From contig NZ_CANNGQ010000005.1 in assembly GCF_947504145.1 (NCBI RefSeq), positions 294,029 through 358,028 on the forward strand: DNA of 64,000 bases, written 5' to 3'. Both the position numbers and the translations under genes were made by a program. Shown here piece by piece: positions 1 to 8,766 of the stretch (within the stretch, counting starts at the first letter, position 1; every line of letters starts with the position of its first letter). The notes beneath the pieces were generated by a model that was not told where the DNA came from, made no database searches, and saw nothing but the letters and a program-made list of their open reading frames with translations. The DNA comes from an uncultured Microbulbifer sp. GTDB taxonomy: Bacteria; Pseudomonadota; Gammaproteobacteria; Pseudomonadales; Cellvibrionaceae.

Positions 1-910
1 ACCAGGGCTGCAGGTAAACAGACGGGCCATAAATATGCGGGGAATACACCAGCTGATCCTGATTGGCGCCGAGATCAATTGGGTGGTCGACCACGCCGCG
101 CAGGTTGCCGCCCCACCAGTAGTTGTGGAAGTCTTTACTGGAATCACTGTTCCAGGTTACGCCGTCTTTTGGGTAAGACTCGATCCCCTCACACAGCACC
201 AGCACTTCGGGGTTGATGGCAAGAATGCGTTTGGACGCGGTTTCGCAGGCGTATTTCCAGTTGCTCTCATCGGTGGAGCTGTCCCATTTGGCAAACGGAG
301 AATCCGCCCAGGGTTTACCGTGCGGTTCGTTCTCGATATCGAAGGCAATTACGGTATCGTCGTTTTTGTAGCGGTCGGCCATCCACTCCCAGGTTTCATA
401 AAAAATTTCTGAAGTGAGTTCGTCGTTGTACCACATGGGGGCGAAGTGGCCGGAGTTGTCGGCTTTGGCACTGTGCACGTCCACCATGATTTTCACACCG
501 TACTTTTTCGCCAGCGAGACGGTGGTGTCGAAAATTTCCAGCGAGGTCTGCCCGGCAATTTCCGGGTTGGCAAAGTCGTTGATACTGGGCACGGCGGCCA
601 TACCGCTCTGCCATTCGTAAATCAGTTCGGTTGAAATCGGGACGCGCAGAATATTGATACCGCGGCTGGCGACATCCGCTATGGCTTCTTCCAGATTGAT
701 CGCCCACAGGCCGTGAAATACCCGCTCGCTGGTATTGAAACCAAACCAGTTGGCGCCGGTGAGCCACACGGGGTCGCCCTGTTGGTTGACGATCTGGTTG
801 CCTTCTACGTGCAGCCAGTCGTCATCGGGGAGTGCATCGGCAGATGATAATGGCGATGAAATTGATGCGGCTAGTGCGCAGGAAAGCGAGAGTGCAGACA
901 GGCTTTTCAT
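1..910 (-). CDS. GH5 family cellulase (endoglucanase), C-terminus cut by window edge
   Basis: Secreted endo-beta-1,4-glucanase of glycoside hydrolase family 5, acting on cellulose or other beta-glucans outside the cell. Reading from the ATG at 910 gives a typical Sec signal peptide (MKSLSALSLSCALAAS...), then the GH5 N-terminal strand around GANWFGFNTSE, a GLWAINLEEAIADVASRGINILRVP-type segment (here described by its key words ANWFG and ILRVP), and the acid/base motif DIENEPHG, whose Glu in N-E-P is the expected proton donor. About 303 codons are visible with no stop before base 1, so the nucleophile Glu and any CBM lie outside the window. It lies downstream of the GH9 gene on the same strand but a terminator-like hairpin separates them, so it probably has its own transcript. 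Family call is secure; exact substrate is inferred. Confidence 0.9.
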   Translation of the reverse strand, partial: MKSLSALSLSCALAASISSPLSSADALPDDDWLHVEGNQIVNQQGDPVWLTGANWFGFNTSERVFHGLWAINLEEAIADVASRGINILRVPISTELIYEWQSGMAAVPSINDFANPEIAGQTSLEIFDTTVSLAKKYGVKIMVDVHSAKADNSGHFAPMWYNDELTSEIFYETWEWMADRYKNDDTVIAFDIENEPHGKPWADSPFAKWDSSTDESNWKYACETASKRILAINPEVLVLCEGIESYPKDGVTWNSDSSKDFHNYWWGGNLRGVVDHPIDLGANQDQLVYSPHIYGPSVYLQPW

Positions 911-944
911 GATTTCCTCGGAATTTTTTTAATTTTGGAATCGT

Positions 945-981
945 AAAAACACCCGGCAGATTGGTATCGTCTGCCGGGTGT
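945..981 (-). terminator. Rho-independent terminator after GH9 cellulase
   Basis: Perfect 11-bp inverted repeat (arms 950-960 and 970-980, loop of 9) extended by one A-T pair. On the minus strand it is followed by five T residues (complement of 945-949). It sits 23 bases past the GH9 stop and 35 bases before the GH5 start, so it should end the GH9 transcript. Confidence 0.85.
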
Positions 982-1003
982 GCTTTCGGGTAGGGCTTAA
1001 GGG

Positions 1004-3841
1004 TCAGTTGGCGCTACAGGTTGGCAGCGCGAAGTCGCCATTGTGGCCACCCTGGAAGCCGGCACTGGCGGAAGCGCCGGGTTGCAGGTTGCCATTCCAG
1101 GCAGCGTTGCTGACGGTCACACTGCGGCCGTCCGCGGACAGGCTGACTTCACCATTCCAGCCGTTCACAATGCTGATGGGGTTGGCAAACGACAGCGTTA
1201 CTTCCCAGCTGTCTACTGCGCTGTCGCCATTGTTGACGACGACAATGTCATTGATGACAAAGCCGCTATTCCAGGTGTCTGCTTCATCCACAGCGCACTG
1301 AATGCCCTCTCCAGTGCCGCCACCCGTGGATTCTTCTTCCACCAGAATGGAAACGCTGTCGGTTGCACTGAGTTCTTCGCCATCGTCTACGGCACGTACT
1401 TCGATCTGGTGGTTACCCAGAGACGGTGAGACGATCACCAGGTCGGTCGCCCCGTTGGCGCTGTCGGTCAGAACTCCATCCAGATACAGGTTTACACCGT
1501 CTGCGTACTGCAGGGTGTACTGCACGGTAATGTCTTCACCTTCTTCAAAGGTGCTGCCATTGGATGGTGAGGTGATGCTGACTGCAGGAACCGGCGGGGA
1601 TTCCACGTCGATGGTAACGGTTGCTGGGGAAGAAACTGCGCCTGCATCATCGGTGACGGTATAGGTGAAGCTATCGCTACCGAAGAAGCCCGCATCCGGT
1701 GTGTACAGCAGTTCGGCACCGCTGCCGCTGAGGCTGCCATTGCCCGGGCCTGCGGCTACGGTGTAATCGGTGACGCTGCCATCGCGATCACTGCCAGACA
1801 GGGTGACCATCACCTGGGATTCAAAACCGGTTTCTACGTTTACATCATCCGCTACCGGAACACAGTTCACACCGGAACTGCCACCACAACCTTCGCCGGG
1901 CTCCTGGCCCCACACCAGATTGTCGCCGTCATACAGGGCGATCAGCGGGGCTTCTTCACGGCCGCTGCCGTAGTTGTCCCAGGATGGGTCGTTGCTCTGG
2001 TCCCAGGGTAGGCCTTCACCAACACCGATACGGAACTGGGATTCTTTTTTACTCTGGGATTGTCCGCCCGGGAAAATGTCCACGCCTTCGAAGGAAACCT
2101 CCACGTAGTAGATATTGTCCGCGGGATCGCCCCAGGGGTGCGGGCCACTAAAGCCAGAGCCCTGGTTGTAGGCGGTGTTCAATTGCAGGTCGCTGGCGGA
2201 ATAGCCGGCATCCACCAGCTCGGAGATATCCACCCAGTAGCGCATGCTCAGGTTATCGGTCATGCGTGCGGGCCAGGCGCTGCGGTTGTGCGGGCGCGCG
2301 CTGATTTCCGTGTGGCGGGGGCCGGTGGAATTCAACTTGGCATCGATGAAGAATTCCGTATCGCGCTGTTCTGGCGCGGGGAAGTTTTCTTCCGCAATCG
2401 GGTTGCCGCCAAAGTCCATCCACAGGCGTGCGAGAGTGCCGGTAAAGCCCGCGTTATAGTCGGTGGCAACTTCGTTGAGGATGTAATCACCGCGGTCATT
2501 TTCAAATCCATCGCTGGTGTCCGGTCCGCCTACCAGTGCGCCCACCAGGGTGTGGCGGTTGTCGATGGGGTCGGACAGGCTGTCGTTCCAGGAGCCGTGT
2601 GCGGTGCGGTGGTGCGGTGAAGTCGGGTAAACAGAGCCGTATCCGATCTGGTAGCTCATGTTCATGGGGTTGTCGCCGAGGATGTACTCCATCTGGCTGA
2701 CGGCGAAGTCGTAGTAGGTCTGTGCTTTGGGGTTACCGGGATCGGCGCTCTTCAGGTAGTCGGAATAAATCAGCGCGATAAACGAGGTGTTGGAGGTGTA
2801 GCGCGCAGCACCCCAGCGATCCAGGTGGGCCAGGCCACCGGGGGTGTAGGTGACGCGGTTGCCTTCGTAGCCGGTGGTCCAGTAGTCCAGCCAGCGTTCC
2901 GCATCGGCGCGGTACTGGGGGTTGTCGGTGAGCATGGACATCAGCACATAGCTGCCGTAACCCTTGTCGTCCCAGGCGTGGGTCCATTTGTAGGAACGCA
3001 CCGGAGATTGCGGCTCGGTAGACAGGTTGTCGTAGTAGCTGTTGGCTTTGTCCAGATAAGCCTGATCACCGGTGGCGCGGTACAGCCAGGCGGCACCCCA
3101 CACCAGTTCGTCGTTGTAGCCGCTCCAGGAGTTGTAAAACGCGGTGGCGTCGGTGATGCAATCGCTGTACTTGCCGCGGTAGTTGTCGGCAAAGCTGTAC
3201 AGCTCTTCCGCGTGCTGCAACAGGTTTGCGGCGTACTGCGGCTCGGTGCTCTCGAATACCATGGCGATGGAGGCGAGGGCCGCGGCGGTTTCACCGGCGA
3301 GGTCGGAACCGGGGCAGCTGGCGTCGATTTTGTAAGACGGGCGCGCCATCTGCATGACTTCGGCGGAGCCCCACCAGGCGTGATCCACAGCGCCTTCGCC
3401 GACCTGTCCGTAGAGTTCATTCGGGGCGGTGTGGGCTTTGACAAAATAGTCGGCAACAAACTTGAGATTGTTTTTCAGGTGCTCGAGCTGGCCGGTTTGC
3501 GCGTAGGCTTCACGGTTTTCGATGGCACCCCAGGCAAGCATGGTGGCGGTGGCCGCCATTGGGAAGCCAAACTTGACGTGGTCTCCGGCGTCGTACCAGC
3601 CGCCAGTGAGGTCGACGTTGTTGTCAGAACCATCCTGCATGCCGGAATCGCCGCGCCACTCGTTGCGGTTCCAACCGGGAATTGGACCTGATTGCTGGGC
3701 TTCGTAGAAATAAATAGATTTTTGCAGGGCTTCGCCGTAGTTGGCGGCAATAGCTCCGGATGAGAGTAAGGCGGAACCGGCGAGTGTTGCGGCAATGGCA
3801 GCGCCGAGCGGCTTATTGGCTCTGATCAATCGCTTCTTCAT
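1004..3841 (-). CDS. GH9 endoglucanase with CBM3, two Ig-like domains and CBM2
   Basis: Secreted processive-type cellulase of 945 residues. Signal peptide 1-33 (cleavage after AIA). GH9 catalytic domain about 33-485: GGWYDAGDHVKFGFP near residue 80 carries the catalytic-base Asp pair, SPHHRTAHGSW the substrate His, and DRGDYILNEVATDYNAGF the proton-donor Glu. A CBM3-like module follows directly at about 487-640, the arrangement known as theme B in GH9 enzymes, where CBM3c feeds the chain into the active site. Then come two Ig-like spacer domains (about 661-745 with a FTYTVTDDAG cadherin/VCBS-like end; about 750-838, Big_7-like), a short Gly/Thr linker and a C-terminal CBM2 (about 845-945, with paired Cys and conserved Trp including NGWNG). 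It is complete and intact. The start is the only Met before the signal peptide. It works with the neighbouring GH5 enzyme in cellulose breakdown. Confidence 0.95.
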   Translation of the reverse strand: MKKRLIRANKPLGAAIAATLAGSALLSSGAIAANYGEALQKSIYFYEAQQSGPIPGWNRNEWRGDSGMQDGSDNNVDLTGGWYDAGDHVKFGFPMAATATMLAWGAIENREAYAQTGQLEHLKNNLKFVADYFVKAHTAPNELYGQVGEGAVDHAWWGSAEVMQMARPSYKIDASCPGSDLAGETAAALASIAMVFESTEPQYAANLLQHAEELYSFADNYRGKYSDCITDATAFYNSWSGYNDELVWGAAWLYRATGDQAYLDKANSYYDNLSTEPQSPVRSYKWTHAWDDKGYGSYVLMSMLTDNPQYRADAERWLDYWTTGYEGNRVTYTPGGLAHLDRWGAARYTSNTSFIALIYSDYLKSADPGNPKAQTYYDFAVSQMEYILGDNPMNMSYQIGYGSVYPTSPHHRTAHGSWNDSLSDPIDNRHTLVGALVGGPDTSDGFENDRGDYILNEVATDYNAGFTGTLARLWMDFGGNPIAEENFPAPEQRDTEFFIDAKLNSTGPRHTEISARPHNRSAWPARMTDNLSMRYWVDISELVDAGYSASDLQLNTAYNQGSGFSGPHPWGDPADNIYYVEVSFEGVDIFPGGQSQSKKESQFRIGVGEGLPWDQSNDPSWDNYGSGREEAPLIALYDGDNLVWGQEPGEGCGGSSGVNCVPVADDVNVETGFESQVMVTLSGSDRDGSVTDYTVAAGPGNGSLSGSGAELLYTPDAGFFGSDSFTYTVTDDAGAVSSPATVTIDVESPPVPAVSITSPSNGSTFEEGEDITVQYTLQYADGVNLYLDGVLTDSANGATDLVIVSPSLGNHQIEVRAVDDGEELSATDSVSILVEEESTGGGTGEGIQCAVDEADTWNSGFVINDIVVVNNGDSAVDSWEVTLSFANPISIVNGWNGEVSLSADGRSVTVSNAAWNGNLQPGASASAGFQGGHNGDFALPTCSAN

Positions 3842-4022
3842 AGGATTTCCTTCGTCTGTTTTTTGTGTGCGGGCAAACTACGCTGCCCGGCGAATATTGG
3901 TTTCGCAGAAGAAGGACGTGCAAGGACATACCGGCGGAAAGTTTTTTCCGCCAGCTTTTTGGAAGTGTGATGAATGACAATATTTTGCGGTGGGTAAATC
4001 TTGGTACGGATGTGCCGCTTTC

Positions 4023-5294
4023 TCAGAGTGCCCCGAGTGTTTTATTCATGGCATTGGTAAGAATGCTCAAATCTGATGAGTCGATCACATAGGGCGGCAT
4101 GGTGTAAGCCAGCTTGCCGAAGGGGCGCAGCCAGACGCCATGATCAATCAGGCTTGCTTGCAACGTTTTGTTATCTACAGGTTGTTTCATCTCTACTACA
4201 CCAATCGCGCCCAGCACGCGCACGTCGGCCACACCACTGGCTTTCTTCAGCGGAGCGAGTTCATCGTTTAGTTGTTGTTCAATCGCGGTTACTTGTTGTT
4301 TCCAGTCCCGCTGGAGCAGCAGGTCGATGCTGGCATTGGCGACGGCACAGGCCATGGGATTACCCATAAAGGTGGGGCCGTGCATGAACACACCGGCTTC
4401 GCCGCTACAGATACCGTTGGCGACTTTGTCGGTGCACAGGGTTGCTGCCATTGTCATGGTGCCACCGGTCAGGGCTTTGCCGAGTGAGAGAATATCCGGA
4501 GAGATGCCTGCGTGTTCACAGGCGAACATTTTCCCGCTGCGGCCGAAGCCCGTGGCGATTTCGTCGGCAATCAGTAGCAGGTCGAATTCGTCGCAGAGGG
4601 TGCGGACTTTGCGCAAATATTCCGGGGAGTAGAAGCGCATGCCACCGGCGCCCTGGACGATGGGTTCGAGGATCACGGCGGCCAGCTGTGGATGATTCTG
4701 CTCGATCAGCTGTTGTAGTTCGGCAATGTCTTGGTCGGTGCAGGGTTCGTCGAACTTGGGCTTCGGCGCGGGTGCAAACAGGTGCTGAGTGAGCTGGCTG
4801 GCAAACAGATGGTGCATGCCGTTTACGGGGTCGCAGGTGGCCATGGCGCCAAAGGTGTCGCCGTGGTAGCCGTTGCGCAGTGCCAGTAGTTTGTTTTTTT
4901 TTGGCTTTCCCTGTGAGTGCCAGTATTGCAGCGCCATTTTGATGGCGACTTCTACGGACACGGAGCCGGAATCGGCGAGGAAGACTTTTTGCAGCGGCTC
5001 GGGGGTTAAGGCGACAAGTTTTTTGCACAGTTTGATGGCGGGCTCGTGGGTGAGGCCGCCGAACATGACGTGGCTCATTTTTTTCATCTGAGCCTGCATG
5101 GCGGCGTTCAGCTCGGGCACGTTGTAGCCGTGCAGGGTACTCCACCAGGAACCCATACCGTCGATCAATCCGCGGCCGTCTTCCAGATATATCCGCACGC
5201 CTTCTGCGCGTTCGACGGGATAGACCGGCGGCGGGTTGATCAGGGAGGAATAGGGGTGCCAGATGTGGTTTTTATCGAACTCTAGATCCATCAT
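4023..5294 (-). CDS. bioA: Adenosylmethionine-8-amino-7-oxononanoate aminotransferase
   Basis: PLP-dependent transaminase of biotin synthesis that converts 7-keto-8-aminopelargonic acid to 7,8-diaminopelargonic acid using S-adenosylmethionine as amino donor; cytosolic. About 423 residues, the usual BioA length. Landmarks: IWHPYSSL close to the N-terminus, GSWWSTLHGYN, the NGYHGDTFGAM segment, the LLIADEIATGFGRSGKMFACEHA block with the cofactor-contacting Asp, and SLGKALTGGT with the Schiff-base Lys. I take the start at the MMDLEF pair (5294 or 5291). The frame stays open 61 codons further upstream, but that part is read through a palindromic repeat and resembles no BioA N-terminus. No bioB, bioF, bioC or bioD lies nearby, so the gene is detached from the rest of the pathway. 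Confidence 0.93.
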   Translation of the reverse strand: MMDLEFDKNHIWHPYSSLINPPPVYPVERAEGVRIYLEDGRGLIDGMGSWWSTLHGYNVPELNAAMQAQMKKMSHVMFGGLTHEPAIKLCKKLVALTPEPLQKVFLADSGSVSVEVAIKMALQYWHSQGKPKKNKLLALRNGYHGDTFGAMATCDPVNGMHHLFASQLTQHLFAPAPKPKFDEPCTDQDIAELQQLIEQNHPQLAAVILEPIVQGAGGMRFYSPEYLRKVRTLCDEFDLLLIADEIATGFGRSGKMFACEHAGISPDILSLGKALTGGTMTMAATLCTDKVANGICSGEAGVFMHGPTFMGNPMACAVANASIDLLLQRDWKQQVTAIEQQLNDELAPLKKASGVADVRVLGAIGVVEMKQPVDNKTLQASLIDHGVWLRPFGKLAYTMPPYVIDSSDLSILTNAMNKTLGAL

Positions 5295-5321
5295 TTGGGT
5301 GCTTTGGTCTTGTGTGGTGGC

Positions 5322-5432
5322 GGCAAAGCACCGGGGATGGGGTTTCAGGACCGCTGTGAACCCATCCCTGGGCGCTGCGGCGGCGACGTCCTGTCGCCGA
5401 CGCTCCTGAAACCCCATCCCCGGTGCTCTGCC
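5322..5432. repeat. Large imperfect palindrome (REP/MITE-like), 29-bp arms
   Basis: Arms 5322-5350 and 5404-5432 are reverse complements with one mismatch in 29 bases (24 consecutive matches at 5327-5350 and 5404-5427). A smaller hairpin lies inside (GGCGAC 5-base loop GTCGCC, around 5381-5397). It lies between the ybbP-like stop and bioA start. In RNA it could form a very stable branched hairpin and may limit transcription from the ABC genes into bioA. The structure resembles an interspersed non-coding palindromic element; whether it recurs in the genome cannot be judged from one copy. Confidence 0.8.
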
Positions 5433-5475
5433 TTCGCGTTGTACTTTCTTGCTTCGTAAGTTTTTTCCTACCGTC

Positions 5476-5495
5476 ATTCTGGCGAAGGCCAGAAT
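5476..5495. repeat. Short palindrome of the ATTCTGGC...GCCAGAAT type
   Basis: Perfect 8-bp arms 5476-5483 and 5488-5495 around a 4-base loop, embedded in a GTCATTCTGGCGAAGGCCAG-type context. Elements of this shape (GTCATTCC...GGAATCC) are scattered in many proteobacterial genomes. It lies 19 bases beyond the stop codon of the ABC permease gene and may protect that mRNA end. Confidence 0.6.
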
Positions 5496-5514
5496 CCAGC
5501 GCTACGAAGTCGTA

Positions 5515-7968
5515 TCAAGCCAATTCCCGCAGAACTTTGAGCGGCGGCTGACTAACGGCACTACGGCAAGCCAGAGTACCGGCAGTGCCGACAAGCGCGG
5601 CACCAACCGCAGGCCCCAGCAGCCAAAGCGCGGGGTGGAAATTGAATGGCAATTCAAATACCCGTTGTGAAAGTACCGCCAGTGTCGCTTCGGTTCCGAA
5701 AGCCGCAAGCAGTCCGGCGGCAATCCCCAGCAATCCAAATTCGATCATCAGGCTGCGAATCAGCAATTGCCGGCGGCCGCCCAGTGTGCGGATGACGGCG
5801 GCTTCCTGCAAGCGCTCGGCGATGCTGGCGCGCACACCGGCAATCAGCACCAGTACGCCGGCAATGAGCATGAGCGCGAGTACTGATTCGATGGCGATGG
5901 CGACCTGACCGATAGTGTCGCGGATGTTTTCCAGGATTTTATCCAGTTCGATGATGCTGACGCTGGGGAAGTTTTTCACCAGTTCGTTGACGAACAGTTT
6001 GTCTTCCGGTGGTAAATAGAAGCTCTGGATGTAGGTGGCCGGGAAGTTGTCGAGGCTACCCGGGGAAAACAGCATGAAGAAGTTGGGGCGCATGCTGTTC
6101 CAGTCGAGGGTACGCAGGCTGGTGACAGTGGATTCGGTTTCCAGGCCACCGATGGAGAAGCGCAATACGTCGCCAAGTTTCAGGTCCAGGCGCGCGGCGA
6201 CTTCGACTTCTACGGATACACCCTCTTTCTGCTCGTCGCTCCACCATTTGCCGGCGACGATTTTGTTGTCGGCGGGGAGGGTGTCAGTCCAGCTTAGGTT
6301 CAGCTCGCGGCGGATGGCGCCGTCTTTATTTTCGCGTTCGGTGACCGGGGTGCCGTTTACAGCGATGAGGCGGCCGCGCACCATGGGGTAGAACTCGGTA
6401 CCCTGAAGGTTGTTACCTTCAATGGCCTGTTTTACGCCGTCCAGCTCGTAGGGGGCGATGTTGACGAGGAAGTGGTTGGGGGCGTTCTCCGGCAGTTGCA
6501 TCTGCCATTCTTCAATCAGTGCGGTGCGCGCGTAGTACATCGACAGCATGGCCAGCAGGCCGGTGCCGAAGGCGGCGATCAGCAGGGTGTTGAAGCCGGC
6601 GCGGCGTTGCAGGCTGCCGAGGGCAATGCGCCAGCTGCCGCCGAGCGCGGCGAGCCGGCCACGTACTAATAGCCGGTTGACCACGGCTGCGCCGGCGACC
6701 AACAGGCCGAGGCCGGCGAGCAGGGCGATGGTGGTGGCAATGCTACCGGATAGCCACCAGATCAGTAGCAGCATGGATAGAGGGCCGGGGATCAGGCCGA
6801 ACCATTCCCGCTTGTCCGGGTTGCTCCAGTCCTGGCGCAGGGTCTGCATCGGGTCGGTCTGGGCGAGGCGGAATATGGGTGGCAGGGCAAAGCCAATTAC
6901 ACAGGCGAGGCCGGTGGCGATGCCTACCATGAGCGGTTGCCAGCCGCTCGCTGGCGGCGTGACCGGGAAGAAGCCTGCCAGCAGATTGACCGCCTGGGAC
7001 TGTACGAAGGAGCCGATGGCGAGGCCGATCAGGGTGGCGATGATCGCGAGAGCTGTCATCTGGCCGATATAGATACCGAGGATTTTGTTTTTACCGGCGC
7101 CAAGACTTTTCATCACCGCCACATAGTTGGCATGGCGCAGGCCGTAGCGGCGGGCGGCGAGGCCGACGGCGACGCTGGCGAGCAGTACGGCGAGGCTGGC
7201 GGCCAGATAGAGGAAGCTTTCAGCACGATCGAGTGTTTTGGCAACCCGCGGCTGGCCTTCTTTCAGGTCGGTGATGTGTTCGTGCTGGGTCAGTTTCGGG
7301 CGCAGCCACTTGAGGTAGTCGTCCAGTGCGGCATCGTCGCCGGCGAGCAGGTAGCGATAATTCACCCGGCTACCGGGTTGCAGAATGTTGGTGGCGGCGA
7401 GGTCGTCGGTGTGCATCATCACTCGCGCGCCCATGGAGAACAGGTTGGCACCGCGGTCCGGTTCGTGGTCAATGATCCCGCTGATGGTGAAACTGCTGTC
7501 CCCCAGTTGCAGCTGTTCGCCAATATCCCGCTGCATCAATGGCAGTAGTCGCGCCTCCAGCCACACGTGGCCCGGTTGCGGGCCCTGCTGAGCGGTTTTT
7601 GAGGGAGAGTTTTCCTGCGCGCGCATCTCCAGGTGGCCCACCAGTGGGTAACCGCCACTGACGGCTTTGACCGAGGCAAACTGGAATTCGTCACCGGCGG
7701 AGAGCATGGAGGCAAAAGTGACGGTTTTGGCCCGTTGCAGCCCCAGCGCATCGGCCTTTTGCAGCCACTCGCTGGGCACTTCCTTGCTGCTTTTCAGTAC
7801 GCGCTCCGCCGCCAGAAAGCTCTGGGACTGAATATGCATGGCGCGGGTGAGGCGATCGGAGAAGTGGGCGATGGCGGTGACACAGCTCACCGCGAGCACC
7901 AGCGCAGTGGCAATCAGGGCGAGTTCGCCGCCGCGCCAGTCGCGGCTCAGTAGTCGCAGTGGCAGCAT
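5515..7968 (-). CDS. ABC transporter permease, YbbP/FtsX type
   Basis: Inner-membrane permease of 817 residues in the MacB/FtsX superfamily, closest in layout to YbbP, which partners the ATPase YbbA and is found beside tesA in many gammaproteobacteria. The first helix is near residues 15-37 (LALIATALVLAVSCVTAIAHF), a long periplasmic domain follows, then a cluster of helices about 255-440, a second periplasmic domain, and three C-terminal helices from about 700. This matches the duplicated FtsX layout with two large periplasmic domains. Its start codon overlaps the ybbA-like stop (TGATG at 7966-7970), so the two are translationally coupled. The natural substrate of this family is not established; export of lipids or hydrophobic compounds is often suggested. 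Confidence 0.88.
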   Translation of the reverse strand: MLPLRLLSRDWRGGELALIATALVLAVSCVTAIAHFSDRLTRAMHIQSQSFLAAERVLKSSKEVPSEWLQKADALGLQRAKTVTFASMLSAGDEFQFASVKAVSGGYPLVGHLEMRAQENSPSKTAQQGPQPGHVWLEARLLPLMQRDIGEQLQLGDSSFTISGIIDHEPDRGANLFSMGARVMMHTDDLAATNILQPGSRVNYRYLLAGDDAALDDYLKWLRPKLTQHEHITDLKEGQPRVAKTLDRAESFLYLAASLAVLLASVAVGLAARRYGLRHANYVAVMKSLGAGKNKILGIYIGQMTALAIIATLIGLAIGSFVQSQAVNLLAGFFPVTPPASGWQPLMVGIATGLACVIGFALPPIFRLAQTDPMQTLRQDWSNPDKREWFGLIPGPLSMLLLIWWLSGSIATTIALLAGLGLLVAGAAVVNRLLVRGRLAALGGSWRIALGSLQRRAGFNTLLIAAFGTGLLAMLSMYYARTALIEEWQMQLPENAPNHFLVNIAPYELDGVKQAIEGNNLQGTEFYPMVRGRLIAVNGTPVTERENKDGAIRRELNLSWTDTLPADNKIVAGKWWSDEQKEGVSVEVEVAARLDLKLGDVLRFSIGGLETESTVTSLRTLDWNSMRPNFFMLFSPGSLDNFPATYIQSFYLPPEDKLFVNELVKNFPSVSIIELDKILENIRDTIGQVAIAIESVLALMLIAGVLVLIAGVRASIAERLQEAAVIRTLGGRRQLLIRSLMIEFGLLGIAAGLLAAFGTEATLAVLSQRVFELPFNFHPALWLLGPAVGAALVGTAGTLACRSAVSQPPLKVLRELA

Positions 7969-8708
7969 CAGACGGATACCTCGGGCTGGTCACCGAAGTA
8001 GCCGTCCGGAATATCTGCGGCGGTGATTTCGCCAGCGGCCATACGCAGGTGGGCACCGCAACGTTCGGCGAGACGCTGTTCGTGGGTGACCAGCACGAGG
8101 GTAGTGCCGGTCTCGGCGTTGAGGTTGAACAGCAGGTCGATCACCTTGTCGCCATTATTGGCGTCCAGGCTGCCGGTGGGTTCGTCGGCGAACAGAATGC
8201 CACTGTCTGTGGTCGAACCGTTGTTGGCAATGCTACAGAACGCCCGCGCGATGGCGACCCGCTGCTGCTCGCCACCGGAGAGCTGGCGCGGGTAGTGGTG
8301 TAAGCGGTGGCCGAGACCTACTCGCTCGAGGAACTCTTCGGCGCGCTTGCCGGCGTTGCGTTCGCCGCGTAGTTCGCTGGGCAGCATGACGTTTTCTTGA
8401 GCGGTGAGGCCGGGCAGCAGCTGGAAGGTCTGGAATACAAAGCCCACAGAGCGTGCGCGGAGTGCCGCGCGCTGTTCTTCGTCCATGGCGGTGATATCTT
8501 CACCACCCAGCCAGATTTTTCCCTCGGTGGGGCGGTCGAGGCCGGCGAGCAGGCCGAGCAGGGTGGATTTGCCGGACCCGGAGGCGCCGGTAATTGCCAG
8601 GCTCTGGCCGCGGGGGAGTTGCAGGGAAATGTCGTTGAGTAGAGTGAGTGGGCCTTCACTGGTGCTGACGCGGTGGTGAAGATGTTCGGCTTTTAGCATC
8701 ACTGACAT
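7968..8708 (-). CDS. ABC transporter ATP-binding protein, YbbA type
   Basis: Cytosolic ATPase of 246 residues that energises the overlapping YbbP-like permease. Walker [10 protein letters not shown] at 41-49, the Q-loop region after VFQTFQLLP, the signature LSGGEQQR, Walker [13 protein letters not shown] and the switch His in [10 protein letters not shown] are all present. I start it at [10 protein letters not shown] (8708), which has an AGGGA-type ribosome site a few bases upstream. A longer frame reaching 8840 would overlap the divergent tesA promoter and adds nothing similar to the family. It faces tesA across about 58 bases, the same neighbourhood as in Escherichia coli and Pseudomonas. 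Confidence 0.93.
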   Translation of the reverse strand: MSVMLKAEHLHHRVSTSEGPLTLLNDISLQLPRGQSLAITGASGSGKSTLLGLLAGLDRPTEGKIWLGGEDITAMDEEQRAALRARSVGFVFQTFQLLPGLTAQENVMLPSELRGERNAGKRAEEFLERVGLGHRLHHYPRQLSGGEQQRVAIARAFCSIANNGSTTDSGILFADEPTGSLDANNGDKVIDLLFNLNAETGTTLVLVTHEQRLAERCGAHLRMAAGEITAADIPDGYFGDQPEVSV

Positions 8709-8766
8709 GGCAAGTCCCTGAAAATTCGGCAAAATGCGCTTTAGATTTAGTAGTGGAGAGTATGAC

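Noticed and set aside
2825..3691. 288-codon plus-strand frame
   Set aside because: Mirror frame of the GH9 catalytic domain; high GC favours such open antisense frames.
3933..3952. GGCGGAAA/TTTCCGCC hairpin between GH9 and bioA
   Set aside because: The T run lies on the plus strand side while bioA is transcribed on the minus strand, so it is not a clear terminator for any gene.
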